Below are positions 26,190 to 33,995 of a stretch of 64,000 bases of DNA, piece after piece. Position numbers and translations under genes: made by a program. The notes under the pieces were generated by a model, which searched no databases, was not told the DNA's origin, and worked only from the letters and a program-made list of their open reading frames with translations. Position 1 is the first letter of the stretch; every line of letters starts with the position of its first letter. The stretch spans positions 1 through 64,000 of the forward strand of contig NZ_JAVRHQ010000015.1 in the NCBI RefSeq assembly GCF_031846485.1. Direction: 5' to 3'. This DNA comes from Autumnicola tepida (GTDB lineage: Bacteria > Bacteroidota > Bacteroidia > Flavobacteriales > Flavobacteriaceae).

Positions 26190-26315
26190 TTCCAACTTCC
26201 AACTTCCAACTTCCAACTTCCAACTTCCAACTTCCAACTTCCAACTTCCAACTTCCAACTTCCAACTTCCAACTTCCAACTTCCAACTTCCAACTTCCAA
26301 CTTCCAACTTCCAAC
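26190..26315. repeat. Tandem heptanucleotide array, 18 perfect TTCCAAC units
   Basis: The array has 18 perfect copies of TTCCAAC (GTTGGAA on the minus strand), 126 bases in all, followed by two degenerate units (TTTCAAC, TTTTCAC) that reach into the end of cusA. Because 126 is divisible by 3, the array is open in all frames and yields long spurious repeat peptides. It lies directly upstream of the four-helix-bundle gene. Confidence 0.97.
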
Positions 26316-26317
26316 TT

Positions 26318-29300
26318 TCAACTTTTCACTTTCACCTTCATTTCCTTCCTCCAGCTAAACAATACCGGCACCACGAACAAGGTGATGAGAGCGATGAGCA
26401 TTCCGCCGAAACCGGGGATGGCCATAGGGATCATGATATCGCTTCCCCTTCCCGTGGAAGTTAATACCGGCAGTAGCGCGAGAATGGTAGTTGCCGTGGT
26501 CATTAAACAGGGCCGTATCCTTTTCTCCCCCGCTTCCACCACCGAAGCGCGGATTTGTGATTTGGTTTCTGTTACATTTTTCTCAAAGGTCTGGGTGAGG
26601 TAAGTGGCCATTACCACGCCATCATCAGTCGCGATTCCAAAGAGGGCAATAAAACCAACCCATACCGCCACACTAAGGTTAATTGGGTGCATCTGGAAAA
26701 GTTCCCTCAAATTTTCTCCCATAAAATTGAAATTTAAGAACCAGTCTTGCCCGTAAAACCAGATGAGTAAAAAGCCACCGGCAAAAGCCACCGCGATACC
26801 TGTAAAAACCATCAGAGAAGTAGAAACCGACTTAAACTGAAAATACAGGATCAAAAAGATGATAATAAGCGACAATGGCACTACAACAGATAAAGTTTTT
26901 TCTGCCCGTAACTGATTTTCATAGGTTCCCGTAAAACGGTACGTGATCCCTTCAGGAACCCTTAGTTCGCCTTCATCAATTTTCTGCTGAATAACGCCCT
27001 GTGCATTTTTCACTACATTTACTTCAGCATAGCCATCGAGTTTATCAAAAAGTACATATCCAATCAGGAAGGTATCTTCGCTTTTAATTACCTGCGGGCC
27101 CTGCTCATATCGTATTTCCACAAGCTCGCTTAGCGGTACCGGGCTTCCGTTTTCCACAGGCACGTAAATATTTTTTATATCTTCCGGATTAGCCCGTAAT
27201 TCCCGGGGGTAACGCACCCGTATTCCATAGCGCTCCCGCCCTTCAACGGTTTGGGAAAGCTGCATCCCGCCCACGGCTACTTCAAGAATCTGCTGTACTT
27301 CTTCTATGCTCACACCATACCTTGCCAGCCTGTCACGCTGTATATCAATAAGCAGATAAGGTTTCCCCACAATCCTGTCGGCAAAAACAGCTTCATCTTT
27401 TACACCATCTACTTCTTTTAATATTTCTTCCAGTTTCAGACCAAAATCTTCGATGGTTTTTAGATCCGGCCCCTGCACTTTAATCCCCATTGGCGCCCGC
27501 ATTCCCGTTTGCAGCATTACCAGACGGGTTTCTATAGGCTGCAGTTTTGGAGCAGAAGTAATTCCCGGCAATTTTGTTACCCTTACAATTTCGTTCCAGA
27601 TATCATCCGGCGATTCAATTCCCGGCCTCCAGTTCCTGAAATATTCCCCGTCTTCATCTTCTATAAGTTGCTCCCTTTTTACATCGGGCGAAGTGGAAAT
27701 GTTTTTATCTTCAGCTTTTTCCAAAATTTCCGGATCCACATCGGAATTGGGATTTAGCAGCAGGCTACCGTTTTTCAGCATAAATAACCCGTCTTCATTT
27801 ATTTTATAGCGTTGCCGTTCCCCATTCGAATTGCGCATGTACTCAGATTTAAACTGAATAATATTCTCATACATGGAAAGCGGGGCGGGATCCAGCGCAG
27901 ATTCTGTACGGCCGGCTTTTCCCACCACCGTTTCAATTTCGGGAATACTGGCCACGGCCATGTCCAGCTGCTGCAGGACGCGCTTATTTTCCTCAATCCC
28001 CGCGTGTGGCAGGGAAGTTGGCATTAACAGGAATGAACCTTCATTTAGGGAAGGCATAAATTCTTTCCCGGTATTTTTCATTATTATAAACCCAAGAATA
28101 ATAATTACCGTGGGAATGGATAAAAAGAGGATTTTATTCCGAAGTGCCCAGCCCAGAATCCTCGTATAATAATTTCTGAAGATCATAAAGCCGCCCAGTA
28201 TTCCGAAGGTGATAAGACTAACAAAAATCAAATTCATAAAAATGCTGCGGTCAAAACCCAGCGGGCGCCAGTATTCGGCTAAAAGAAAAATGATAGCTAC
28301 TGCGGAAATCACCACGTTGATGAGATTTGCCCTTTTCGGGCTTATCTTTTTCTTCAGCAGTAAAATTCCGGTAAGGCCGAAAGCAACGAGTACCAGCCCA
28401 ATGAAGTATCCAAAGATGATGGCTGTTATTCCTGAAATGATCAGGATAATATTTGCAATAAACCCAATGCTTGTTTTTGCCGTCCTTTTCCTAAAGAAAG
28501 CGGCCGCAAAAGGCGGGATAAGGAACAACGCCACGATTAAAGAAGCGCTTAGCGCCATGGTTTTGGTAAATGCCAGCGGGCGGAACAATTTACCTTCGGC
28601 ACCAATCATGGTGAAAACCGGGATAAAGCTGATAATGGTGGTGAGTACCGCGGTGAGTATGGCCCCGGAAACTTCAGAAGTCGCATTGTACACCACCGTA
28701 TTGATGGGCAGCTTGTTCCCATTTTCATCTAAACTTAGCTCATCCAGGTGCCGCAGGATATTTTCAGAAAGGATTACGCCCACATCCACCATGGTTCCTA
28801 TGGCGATGGCAATCCCCGATAAAGCCACAATATTGGCGGGAACATTAAATACCTTCATGGCGATAAAAACCATAAGCACCGCCACCGGTAGCAAACCTGA
28901 AATCAAAATGGAAGCGCGAAGGTTATAGACCATCACGACAATTACCAAAATGGTAATAAGAATTTCCATGGTGAGCGCTTCATTAAGCGTGCCCAGGGTT
29001 TCCTGGATAAGTTCTGTACGGTCATAAAACGGAACAATGGTCACCTGTGAAGTTCGTCCATCTTCCAGGGTTTTAGAAGGAAGGCCGCCGCTAATCTCAT
29101 CAATCTGTTCTTTTACATTATTGATAACTTCCAGCGGATTCGCCCCATAACGGGCCACGACCACTCCCCCAACAACCTCGGCGCCTTCCTTATCGAGGAT
29201 GCCACGACGCTGTGCAGGACCTAAGCTCACATTGGCAATATCGCCAATGCGTAACGAAGTGAAATCTTCAGAAGTAATTACGGTATTTTCAATATCTTCT

Positions 29301-30058
29301 ATAGATTCTACATAACCCAGGCCGCGTACTAGGTACTCGGCCCGGTTAATTTCCAGGGTTTGCGCCCCAATGTCTCGGTTGCTTTGCTTTACCGCTTTCA
29401 CCACTTCGGGCAGGCCAATATTGTACTGCCGCATCAGTTCAGGATTTACGTCTATTTGATACTCCTGAACATAACCGCCTATGGAGGCTACTTCAGACAC
29501 ACCGCTGGCTCCTGAAAGCGCGTATTTCACATAATAATCCTGTATGCTGCGCAATTCCTGCAAGTCCCAGCCTCCGGTAACATTTCCTTCTTTATCACGG
29601 CCTTCTAATGTGTACCAGAAAATTTGGCCTAAACCCGTAGCATCGGGGCCCAGGGTGGGATTTACACCATCGGGCAGTAAATTTGCGGGAAGAGAATTCA
29701 GTTTTTCCAAAATACGGCTACGGCTCCAGTAGAAATCCACATCTTCCTCAAAAATGATGTAGATACTGGAAAAACCAAACATAGAAGAGCTCCTTATGGT
29801 TTTAACCCCGGGAATTCCGAGCAGGGATGTTGTAAGCGGGTAACTTACCTGGTCTTCAATATCCTGTGGAGAACGGCCGGGCCACCTGGTAAAAATGATC
29901 TGCTGGTTTTCCCCAATATCGGGTATGGCATCTACGGCCACGGGATTGGAGGGTAAAAAACCAACATCCCAGTTAAAGGGAGCGTTAACAATGCCCCAGC
30001 CAACAAAAAGCACCAGCAGCAATACGGCTACGAGTTTATTTTCAATTAGAAATTTTAT
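26318..30058 (-). CDS. cusA: Heavy-metal efflux RND pump (CusA-type)
   Basis: This inner-membrane proton/Cu(I) antiporter has about 1246 residues if started at 30058. It is an RND protein with twelve predicted membrane segments. The TM4 region GIAIAIGTMVDVGVILSEN carries the Asp expected for proton relay. The second half repeats the fold, with large periplasmic loops. The frame is open upstream to 30136 without any ATG or GTG. The first TTG (30022) would begin inside the first membrane helix. Homology of register (IKFLIENKLVAVLLLV) points to an ATA codon at 30058 as the Met position. The 3' end runs into the heptamer array, which supplies the TGA stop. It works with CusB and the TolC-type channel. 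Confidence 0.9.
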   Translation of the reverse strand: MKFLIENKLVAVLLLVLFVGWGIVNAPFNWDVGFLPSNPVAVDAIPDIGENQQIIFTRWPGRSPQDIEDQVSYPLTTSLLGIPGVKTIRSSSMFGFSSIYIIFEEDVDFYWSRSRILEKLNSLPANLLPDGVNPTLGPDATGLGQIFWYTLEGRDKEGNVTGGWDLQELRSIQDYYVKYALSGASGVSEVASIGGYVQEYQIDVNPELMRQYNIGLPEVVKAVKQSNRDIGAQTLEINRAEYLVRGLGYVESIEDIENTVITSEDFTSLRIGDIANVSLGPAQRRGILDKEGAEVVGGVVVARYGANPLEVINNVKEQIDEISGGLPSKTLEDGRTSQVTIVPFYDRTELIQETLGTLNEALTMEILITILVIVVMVYNLRASILISGLLPVAVLMVFIAMKVFNVPANIVALSGIAIAIGTMVDVGVILSENILRHLDELSLDENGNKLPINTVVYNATSEVSGAILTAVLTTIISFIPVFTMIGAEGKLFRPLAFTKTMALSASLIVALFLIPPFAAAFFRKRTAKTSIGFIANIILIISGITAIIFGYFIGLVLVAFGLTGILLLKKKISPKRANLINVVISAVAIIFLLAEYWRPLGFDRSIFMNLIFVSLITFGILGGFMIFRNYYTRILGWALRNKILFLSIPTVIIILGFIIMKNTGKEFMPSLNEGSFLLMPTSLPHAGIEENKRVLQQLDMAVASIPEIETVVGKAGRTESALDPAPLSMYENIIQFKSEYMRNSNGERQRYKINEDGLFMLKNGSLLLNPNSDVDPEILEKAEDKNISTSPDVKREQLIEDEDGEYFRNWRPGIESPDDIWNEIVRVTKLPGITSAPKLQPIETRLVMLQTGMRAPMGIKVQGPDLKTIEDFGLKLEEILKEVDGVKDEAVFADRIVGKPYLLIDIQRDRLARYGVSIEEVQQILEVAVGGMQLSQTVEGRERYGIRVRYPRELRANPEDIKNIYVPVENGSPVPLSELVEIRYEQGPQVIKSEDTFLIGYVLFDKLDGYAEVNVVKNAQGVIQQKIDEGELRVPEGITYRFTGTYENQLRAEKTLSVVVPLSLIIIFLILYFQFKSVSTSLMVFTGIAVAFAGGFLLIWFYGQDWFLNFNFMGENLRELFQMHPINLSVAVWVGFIALFGIATDDGVVMATYLTQTFEKNVTETKSQIRASVVEAGEKRIRPCLMTTATTILALLPVLTSTGRGSDIMIPMAIPGFGGMLIALITLFVVPVLFSWRKEMKVKVKS

Positions 30059-30172
30059 GCCTTTTTCAGCATAGAAGAGGATATTTAAGTAATTAGAATC
30101 AAAAAGTTGACAAACAACAGTTGCAGGCCGGAAACATTAGTTTTCGCCTGTAGCTTCTAAAAAACTTAAATA

Positions 30173-30574
30173 TCAAATAAGGAAAGTCTCGTGGAACACC
30201 GGGATGTCCTTCACCAGCAAAGGAGGAATATAATCTTTAAACGGCACTACCTGTTTTGGCAGGCTCTCAAAAAGGTTTAGGTATGAAAAGGTGAAGGCGG
30301 TAAAGAAAAGCTGCTGGTTTAAATCGAAAGTCTGGAAGGAATTCTTCAATTCATCCTGGCCGTGTACGGCGACTTTTTCATTGCTGCAACAGGAATCCTT
30401 CATTTCATCTTTTGAAGAAGACATCTCCATCCCGCAGGTTTTTGCTTTAGACAAAACGGCACTATCCACAAGCACGCTTCCGCAGAAATGCTTATCTACG
30501 GTAAAAGAGAGGGTGGAGAACATAACCAGTAAGGCCATGACTACAGAAATACTATTTTGCAAAGCTTTTTTCAT
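30173..30574 (-). CDS. HYC_CC_PP-type small protein of copper loci
   Basis: This 133-residue protein has an N-terminal hydrophobic signal or anchor (about 8-25). It then has HFC (29-31), Cys47, Cys62-Cys63 and a C-terminal YIPP. The order HxC, CC, PP fits a small Bacteroidota family seen upstream of Cus-type efflux genes. The Cys and His residues could bind metal. It is the first gene before cusA, with 36 bases between its stop and the start of the cusA open frame. A TATTTTTG box (minus strand, 30581-30588) lies only about 7 bases before the ATG, so the transcript would be almost leaderless if that box is real. Its function is unknown. Confidence 0.7.
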   Translation of the reverse strand: MKKALQNSISVVMALLVMFSTLSFTVDKHFCGSVLVDSAVLSKAKTCGMEMSSSKDEMKDSCCSNEKVAVHGQDELKNSFQTFDLNQQLFFTAFTFSYLNLFESLPKQVVPFKDYIPPLLVKDIPVFHETFLI

Positions 30575-30657
30575 CAGCTACAAAAATACAATTTTTTTAA
30601 ATATTAGCAGGTTACCTGATTAGGAGCCAAAATTAGGCTAATGAACCATTATCTTCT

Positions 30658-31125
30658 TTAGTTTTCTTCGGAAAAGTTTTCATTTTTACCGGAATATGCC
30701 TTTCGCAGGCGATAATAATGAAATGCAGGGAGTAAGATGAGGATAAAGATTGGATGTATTAAAAATCGCCGAACGTAAAACAGGGCCAGATAATGCTCAT
30801 ATTCAATATTCAGCAGAAGAAAAACAAAAGCAAAACCTGCAACCAGCAGGAGAATTACATACAACAAAAAAGAAAATTTAATAATGCTCCTGTCTTCAAA
30901 AGCAACGTATAAAATGCCCAGCGATATAAGAGTATTCAGCAAAAACCTAAGAAAAACATTTAGCAGCAACAGCCAGAAATCGTATTCAGGAACCTGGTGG
31001 TGTAAATAATCTCTTTGATAAAATGCTATAAGCGGATCGTAGAAAAGCTCATTTTCAAACATGCGTATCAAAATGAGCAAAATTACCAGCACACCAATTC
31101 CCAATATTTTTTTAAAATACCTCAT
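30658..31125 (-). CDS. Exosortase F system-associated membrane protein
   Basis: This 155-residue protein has about four membrane helices and a charged C-terminal tail. It overlaps the XrtF gene by 4 bases, which is how the exosortase F partner protein is usually encoded in flavobacteria. Segments such as FENELFYDPLIAFYQRDY and FLIHPIFILILLPAFHYYRL match that family. It is thought to assist XrtF, but its role is not known. It lies 83 bases upstream of the HYC_CC_PP gene on the same strand, without a visible terminator between them. Confidence 0.85.
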   Translation of the reverse strand: MRYFKKILGIGVLVILLILIRMFENELFYDPLIAFYQRDYLHHQVPEYDFWLLLLNVFLRFLLNTLISLGILYVAFEDRSIIKFSFLLYVILLLVAGFAFVFLLLNIEYEHYLALFYVRRFLIHPIFILILLPAFHYYRLRKAYSGKNENFSEEN

Positions 31126-31667
31126 GATCCTGCTGCTTTAGAATAGATGCGCACCCAAATAAGCCACAGAATAAAAACAGTACCATAAATAACAAGCGGA
31201 AACATAATACTATGTAAAAAATCCGTGTACTGCGGCAATTCGTAAAGGGCAATAGCCAAAAGGGCAATTCTTACCACATTCATCGCATAAATTATCACGC
31301 TTCCCGCCAGGATGTACAGCAAAGTTGGTTTTGTCTTGGCAAAAAAAGAAAGAATAAAAGCAGCAAAAAGAATGATTATGCTGATGGAATTGCAACCTTC
31401 CACGATCCTGGCCAGGTAATAATCGTTTACAAAAAGCTTCATGGAAAGCTCTGTCTTATGCGGCAGCACTGCGCCATCATACCCGGAAGCGTCAATAAGC
31501 GCCTCGCTTTGTTCTCCTACCAGATGGGTAATAAAATCTGGCGGATATTCTTCTGAACGAAAGAATTTGAGGTAAGCGTTGTAAAACATCGAAAAAACAA
31601 AGTAACTCCCCAGAAACATAAACATGAACCGAAGCACCGCGCTGTATTTCCTAAATAAGTGAAGCAA
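31122..31667 (-). CDS. xrtF: Exosortase, XrtF type
   Basis: This 181-residue integral membrane transpeptidase-like enzyme has about six helices. The exosortase triad is seen as Cys92 (EGCNSIS), Arg133 (NVVRIALL) and His152 (FLHSIMFP). Exosortases cleave C-terminal sorting signals and pass proteins to the envelope or exopolysaccharide. No protein in the window carries a matching C-terminal signal. The gene is divergent from the GAF gene, with 89 bases between them. A TAAATTTG box on the minus strand near 31687-31694 is a candidate -7 element. Confidence 0.88.
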   Translation of the reverse strand: MLHLFRKYSAVLRFMFMFLGSYFVFSMFYNAYLKFFRSEEYPPDFITHLVGEQSEALIDASGYDGAVLPHKTELSMKLFVNDYYLARIVEGCNSISIIILFAAFILSFFAKTKPTLLYILAGSVIIYAMNVVRIALLAIALYELPQYTDFLHSIMFPLVIYGTVFILWLIWVRIYSKAAGS

Positions 31668-31709
31668 AAATCCCTCCTGTTTTTAACAAATTTATACAAA
31701 TAGAAAAGC

Positions 31710-31739
31710 TTGCCGACTATAAAAAATGAAATACTTTTG
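31710..31739 (+). promoter_or_regulatory. Bacteroidota-type promoter of the GAF gene
   Basis: TTG at 31710-31712 and TACTTTTG at 31732-31739 are separated by 19 bases and fit the -33/-7 consensus. The box ends 17 bases before the ATG. Confidence 0.6.
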
Positions 31740-31756
31740 CAGAAAATATCAATCTT

Positions 31757-32224
31757 ATGCCATTTCAAAAGTTAAAACCACAGGTAGAAGCCATTTTAGA
31801 AAATAAAAAACTTTCTGTTGAGCACCGCCTTACCCAGGTTTGTGAACTTTTACAGGAAAATGTTCCCTATTACGACTGGGTGGGGTTCTATTTTAAAAAT
31901 GGCGACAGGGACGAGCTGAAATTGCACTCTTTTGCCGGCGAACCTACCGACCATACCATTATTCCCTTTGGAAAAGGCATTTGCGGGCAGGTTGCGGTTT
32001 CCAACAAGAATTTTGTGGTACCAGATGTAAAGGCGCAAAACAATTATATTGCCTGCAGCATTTATGTGAAGGCTGAAATTGTGGTGCCTTTATTCCTGAA
32101 CGGCGAAAATATTGGACAGATTGATATCGATTCCCACACAGAAGATCCATTTTCCCATGAAGATGAAGTCTTCTTAGAATGGGTGAATAAAAAGGTAGCT
32201 GAAGTTTTGGAAGTCGGAAGTTAG
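31757..32224 (+). CDS. GAF-domain protein, free methionine-(R)-sulfoxide reductase-like
   Basis: This 155-residue single GAF domain shows the fRMsr pattern, with GICG (Cys76), YIACS (Cys100) and EIVVPLFLNGENIGQIDIDS. In E. coli MsrC the enzyme uses three cysteines. The two expected in the C-terminal half are present here, but the position of the first (in the strand before GxGxCG) is not Cys. The protein may still reduce free Met-R-sulfoxide, or bind a small ligand. Its last residues (VGS) and stop are supplied by degenerate GGAAGTT-type repeat DNA. Confidence 0.85.
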   Translation: MPFQKLKPQVEAILENKKLSVEHRLTQVCELLQENVPYYDWVGFYFKNGDRDELKLHSFAGEPTDHTIIPFGKGICGQVAVSNKNFVVPDVKAQNNYIACSIYVKAEIVVPLFLNGENIGQIDIDSHTEDPFSHEDEVFLEWVNKKVAEVLEVGS

Positions 32225-32236
32225 AAGTTGGAAATA
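32208..32236. repeat. Degenerate heptamer repeats at the GAF gene end
   Basis: TTGGAAGTCGGAAGTTAGAAGTTGGAAAT shows at least three degenerate GGAAGTT units. They include the TAG stop of the GAF gene. The unit is the complement of the 26190-26315 array. Confidence 0.7.
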
Positions 32237-32257
32237 TAAGTTTTCATTTTTATCTAC

Positions 32258-32497
32258 TTACCACTTCTCCACTATTTTTTCTAATTCAGCTTGAGTCTTA
32301 AAATTTCCATCTTTAAAATCTTTTTCAGATTTTTTAATCCGACTCGTTAACTCTTCAATTGTAAAAGGCTTGAATTCAGCTTTATCACTCTCTGTTGTCC
32401 CTTTTAAAAGAATGGCTTCAATTGTAGCGAGAATACTTTCATCCTGAATTTGAGCGAGACAGAAGATTAGATTTAATTTTCGAGTTTGTAGATCAAT
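32258..32497 (-). pseudogene. Orphan addiction-module antitoxin, start codon lost
   Basis: The minus strand encodes 79 residues reading as a Bacteroidota antitoxin, with DLQTRKLNLI near the start and an end pattern of FTIEELTSRIKKSEKDFKDG, FKTQAELEK and a final EKW. Related antitoxins begin MDLQ(S/T)RK. Here the Met position is ATT (32495-32497), and no ATG or GTG lies in frame before the upstream stop. No RelE/ParE-type toxin gene is next to it. On the toxin side lies the GAF gene instead. It is either a decayed leftover or an antitoxin translated from ATT. The frame itself is intact. Confidence 0.55.
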
Positions 32498-32596
32498 AAC
32501 AAAATTGTTTATTCAATTTCAAGAATCGGGAGAAAAATTTCCACTCCCCACTTTTCACAAATTCGTACTTCCCCCCTCATATTTCTTACTTCGAAA

Positions 32597-33850
32597 TTAC
32601 ATTCCCGTTCTAATGGCTTCCACAGGATCCAGTTTTGAAGCGGAAATCGCCGGTATAATCCCTGAAATCAGCCCAATGATCGCCGAAACCGCCGTTCCAA
32701 TTAAGATGTTAAGCGGGGAGAGGACAAATTCAAAATCACCGGTAAATTGTGAGGCAATCAAAGAAACAAGCCATACCAGGAACAAGCCAATAAGGCCTCC
32801 AATAACCGAGAGGATGATCGCTTCGAATAAAAACTGAGATAAGATAAATTTATTCTTTGCTCCAAGGGATTTCTGAATCCCGATAAGGTTGGTCCTTTCC
32901 TTTACGCTTACAAACATGATATTGGCAATTCCAAAGCCCCCAACCAGCAGTGAAAATCCGCTGATGATAAGGCCAATCATATTCAGCTGCCCGGTTATGG
33001 TATCTATAAAATCGGCAAAGCCCTGCACCTGGTTCACAAAAAAGCTGTTTACTTCTTCCGGTTTCAGGCCGCGGTAGTTGCGAAGCTGCTGCTCTGCCAT
33101 AGCTACAAATTCATCGTCATCGGTCCCTTCTTCAGGTTTTAAGATAATCTGCCCGAAAATGTTTTCATTATTATCCCCAAAAATACGCCGGGTAAAATTA
33201 ACCGGCACCATTACCTGGCCATCCCGGGAATTTCCCATAAGCCCCGCGCCCTGTTTTTCCAGCACCCCAATTACCGTGAGCCGGTGCCCGTACATACGCA
33301 CCTGTTTCCCCAGCGGATTGGAATTCCCAAAGAGATTTTGGGCTATCTCATATCCAAGCACTAATACGGCCGCGCCACTGGCAGATTCGGCATCAGAATA
33401 AAACCTGCCTTCAGCAATTTCAAATTGTTCAATATCATAAAAACCATTAGTTACCGCCACCACACCAACGCCGGTACTGGTAATATCCTGGTATTTGATG
33501 GAAGCCTGCGGCACGCCCTGGGCAAAAGTGCCCGCCGCCACATTGGGCAGGCTCCTCATTAAATACTGGTATTCATCGTAGGACACATGGGGAAATTGCT
33601 GCCGCTTCCACTGCGGGATCTCACTAGGGCCAAAAGAATACTTCATGATAATCACCGTGCTGTTGTCTAAAGCGTTAAGGCTTCCCTTAACCTCGCGCTC
33701 CAGCGAATCTACCGCCGCAAGCACTGCAATTATGGAAAAAATACCTATGGTAACCCCCAGCAACGACAAAAATGTACGAAGCTTGTTGTTGCGCAGCGCA
33801 TTCCATGCGAAAATGAAACTTTCTTTAAGAATTCGTAGATAAATCAGCAT
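32597..33850 (-). CDS. ABC transporter permease, MacB/FtsX type
   Basis: This 417-residue protein has an N-terminal membrane helix (about 20-42), a large periplasmic MacB_PCD-type domain (about 50-280) and three C-terminal helices in an FtsX domain (SGFSLLVGGFGIANIMFVSVKERTNLIGIQKSLGA, ASKLDPVEAIR end). Such permeases work with a separate ATPase in export of peptides, lipoproteins or drugs, often with a membrane-fusion protein. No ATPase gene is adjacent in the window, so its partner must be elsewhere. Downstream it faces non-coding DNA towards the antitoxin remnant. Confidence 0.92.
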   Translation of the reverse strand: MLIYLRILKESFIFAWNALRNNKLRTFLSLLGVTIGIFSIIAVLAAVDSLEREVKGSLNALDNSTVIIMKYSFGPSEIPQWKRQQFPHVSYDEYQYLMRSLPNVAAGTFAQGVPQASIKYQDITSTGVGVVAVTNGFYDIEQFEIAEGRFYSDAESASGAAVLVLGYEIAQNLFGNSNPLGKQVRMYGHRLTVIGVLEKQGAGLMGNSRDGQVMVPVNFTRRIFGDNNENIFGQIILKPEEGTDDDEFVAMAEQQLRNYRGLKPEEVNSFFVNQVQGFADFIDTITGQLNMIGLIISGFSLLVGGFGIANIMFVSVKERTNLIGIQKSLGAKNKFILSQFLFEAIILSVIGGLIGLFLVWLVSLIASQFTGDFEFVLSPLNILIGTAVSAIIGLISGIIPAISASKLDPVEAIRTGM

Positions 33851-33965
33851 AGTGAAAATAGCCGGTTTTACAGGATTTAAAGATAAGACGCCGGCGGCAA
33901 TTATTCGTTACAAAATTAATTGATAAATAAGAACAGCAGCTTTTAATTTTTTTAGGCGTTTTACT

Positions 33966-33973
33966 TACTTTTG
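33966..33973 (+). promoter_or_regulatory. Candidate -7 element upstream of purH
   Basis: TACTTTTG fits TAnnTTTG and lies 22 bases before the purH start. The -33 region is AT-rich but lacks a clear TTTG. No purine riboswitch-like paired structure was recognised in the 145-base gap. Confidence 0.45.
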
Positions 33974-33995
33974 CCACCTCAACAAACACAACGCA

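Noticed and set aside
26168..26314. N-terminal VGSWKLE repeat of the four-helix-bundle frame
   Set aside because: Array translation; the real start is ATG 26167 where the family begins.
26190..26315. CRISPR-like array
   Set aside because: Direct heptamers without spacers, no cas genes.
26183..26464. Repetitive LPTSNFQ peptide frame on the plus strand
   Set aside because: Pure translation of the heptamer array; no start context and no conserved part.
28209..28928. 239-codon plus-strand frame inside cusA
   Set aside because: Shadow of the RND pump gene; Met/Ile/Ser-rich composition follows the antisense codons.
33851..33995. Purine riboswitch upstream of purH
   Set aside because: No recognisable aptamer pairing; only a simple promoter-like -7 box.
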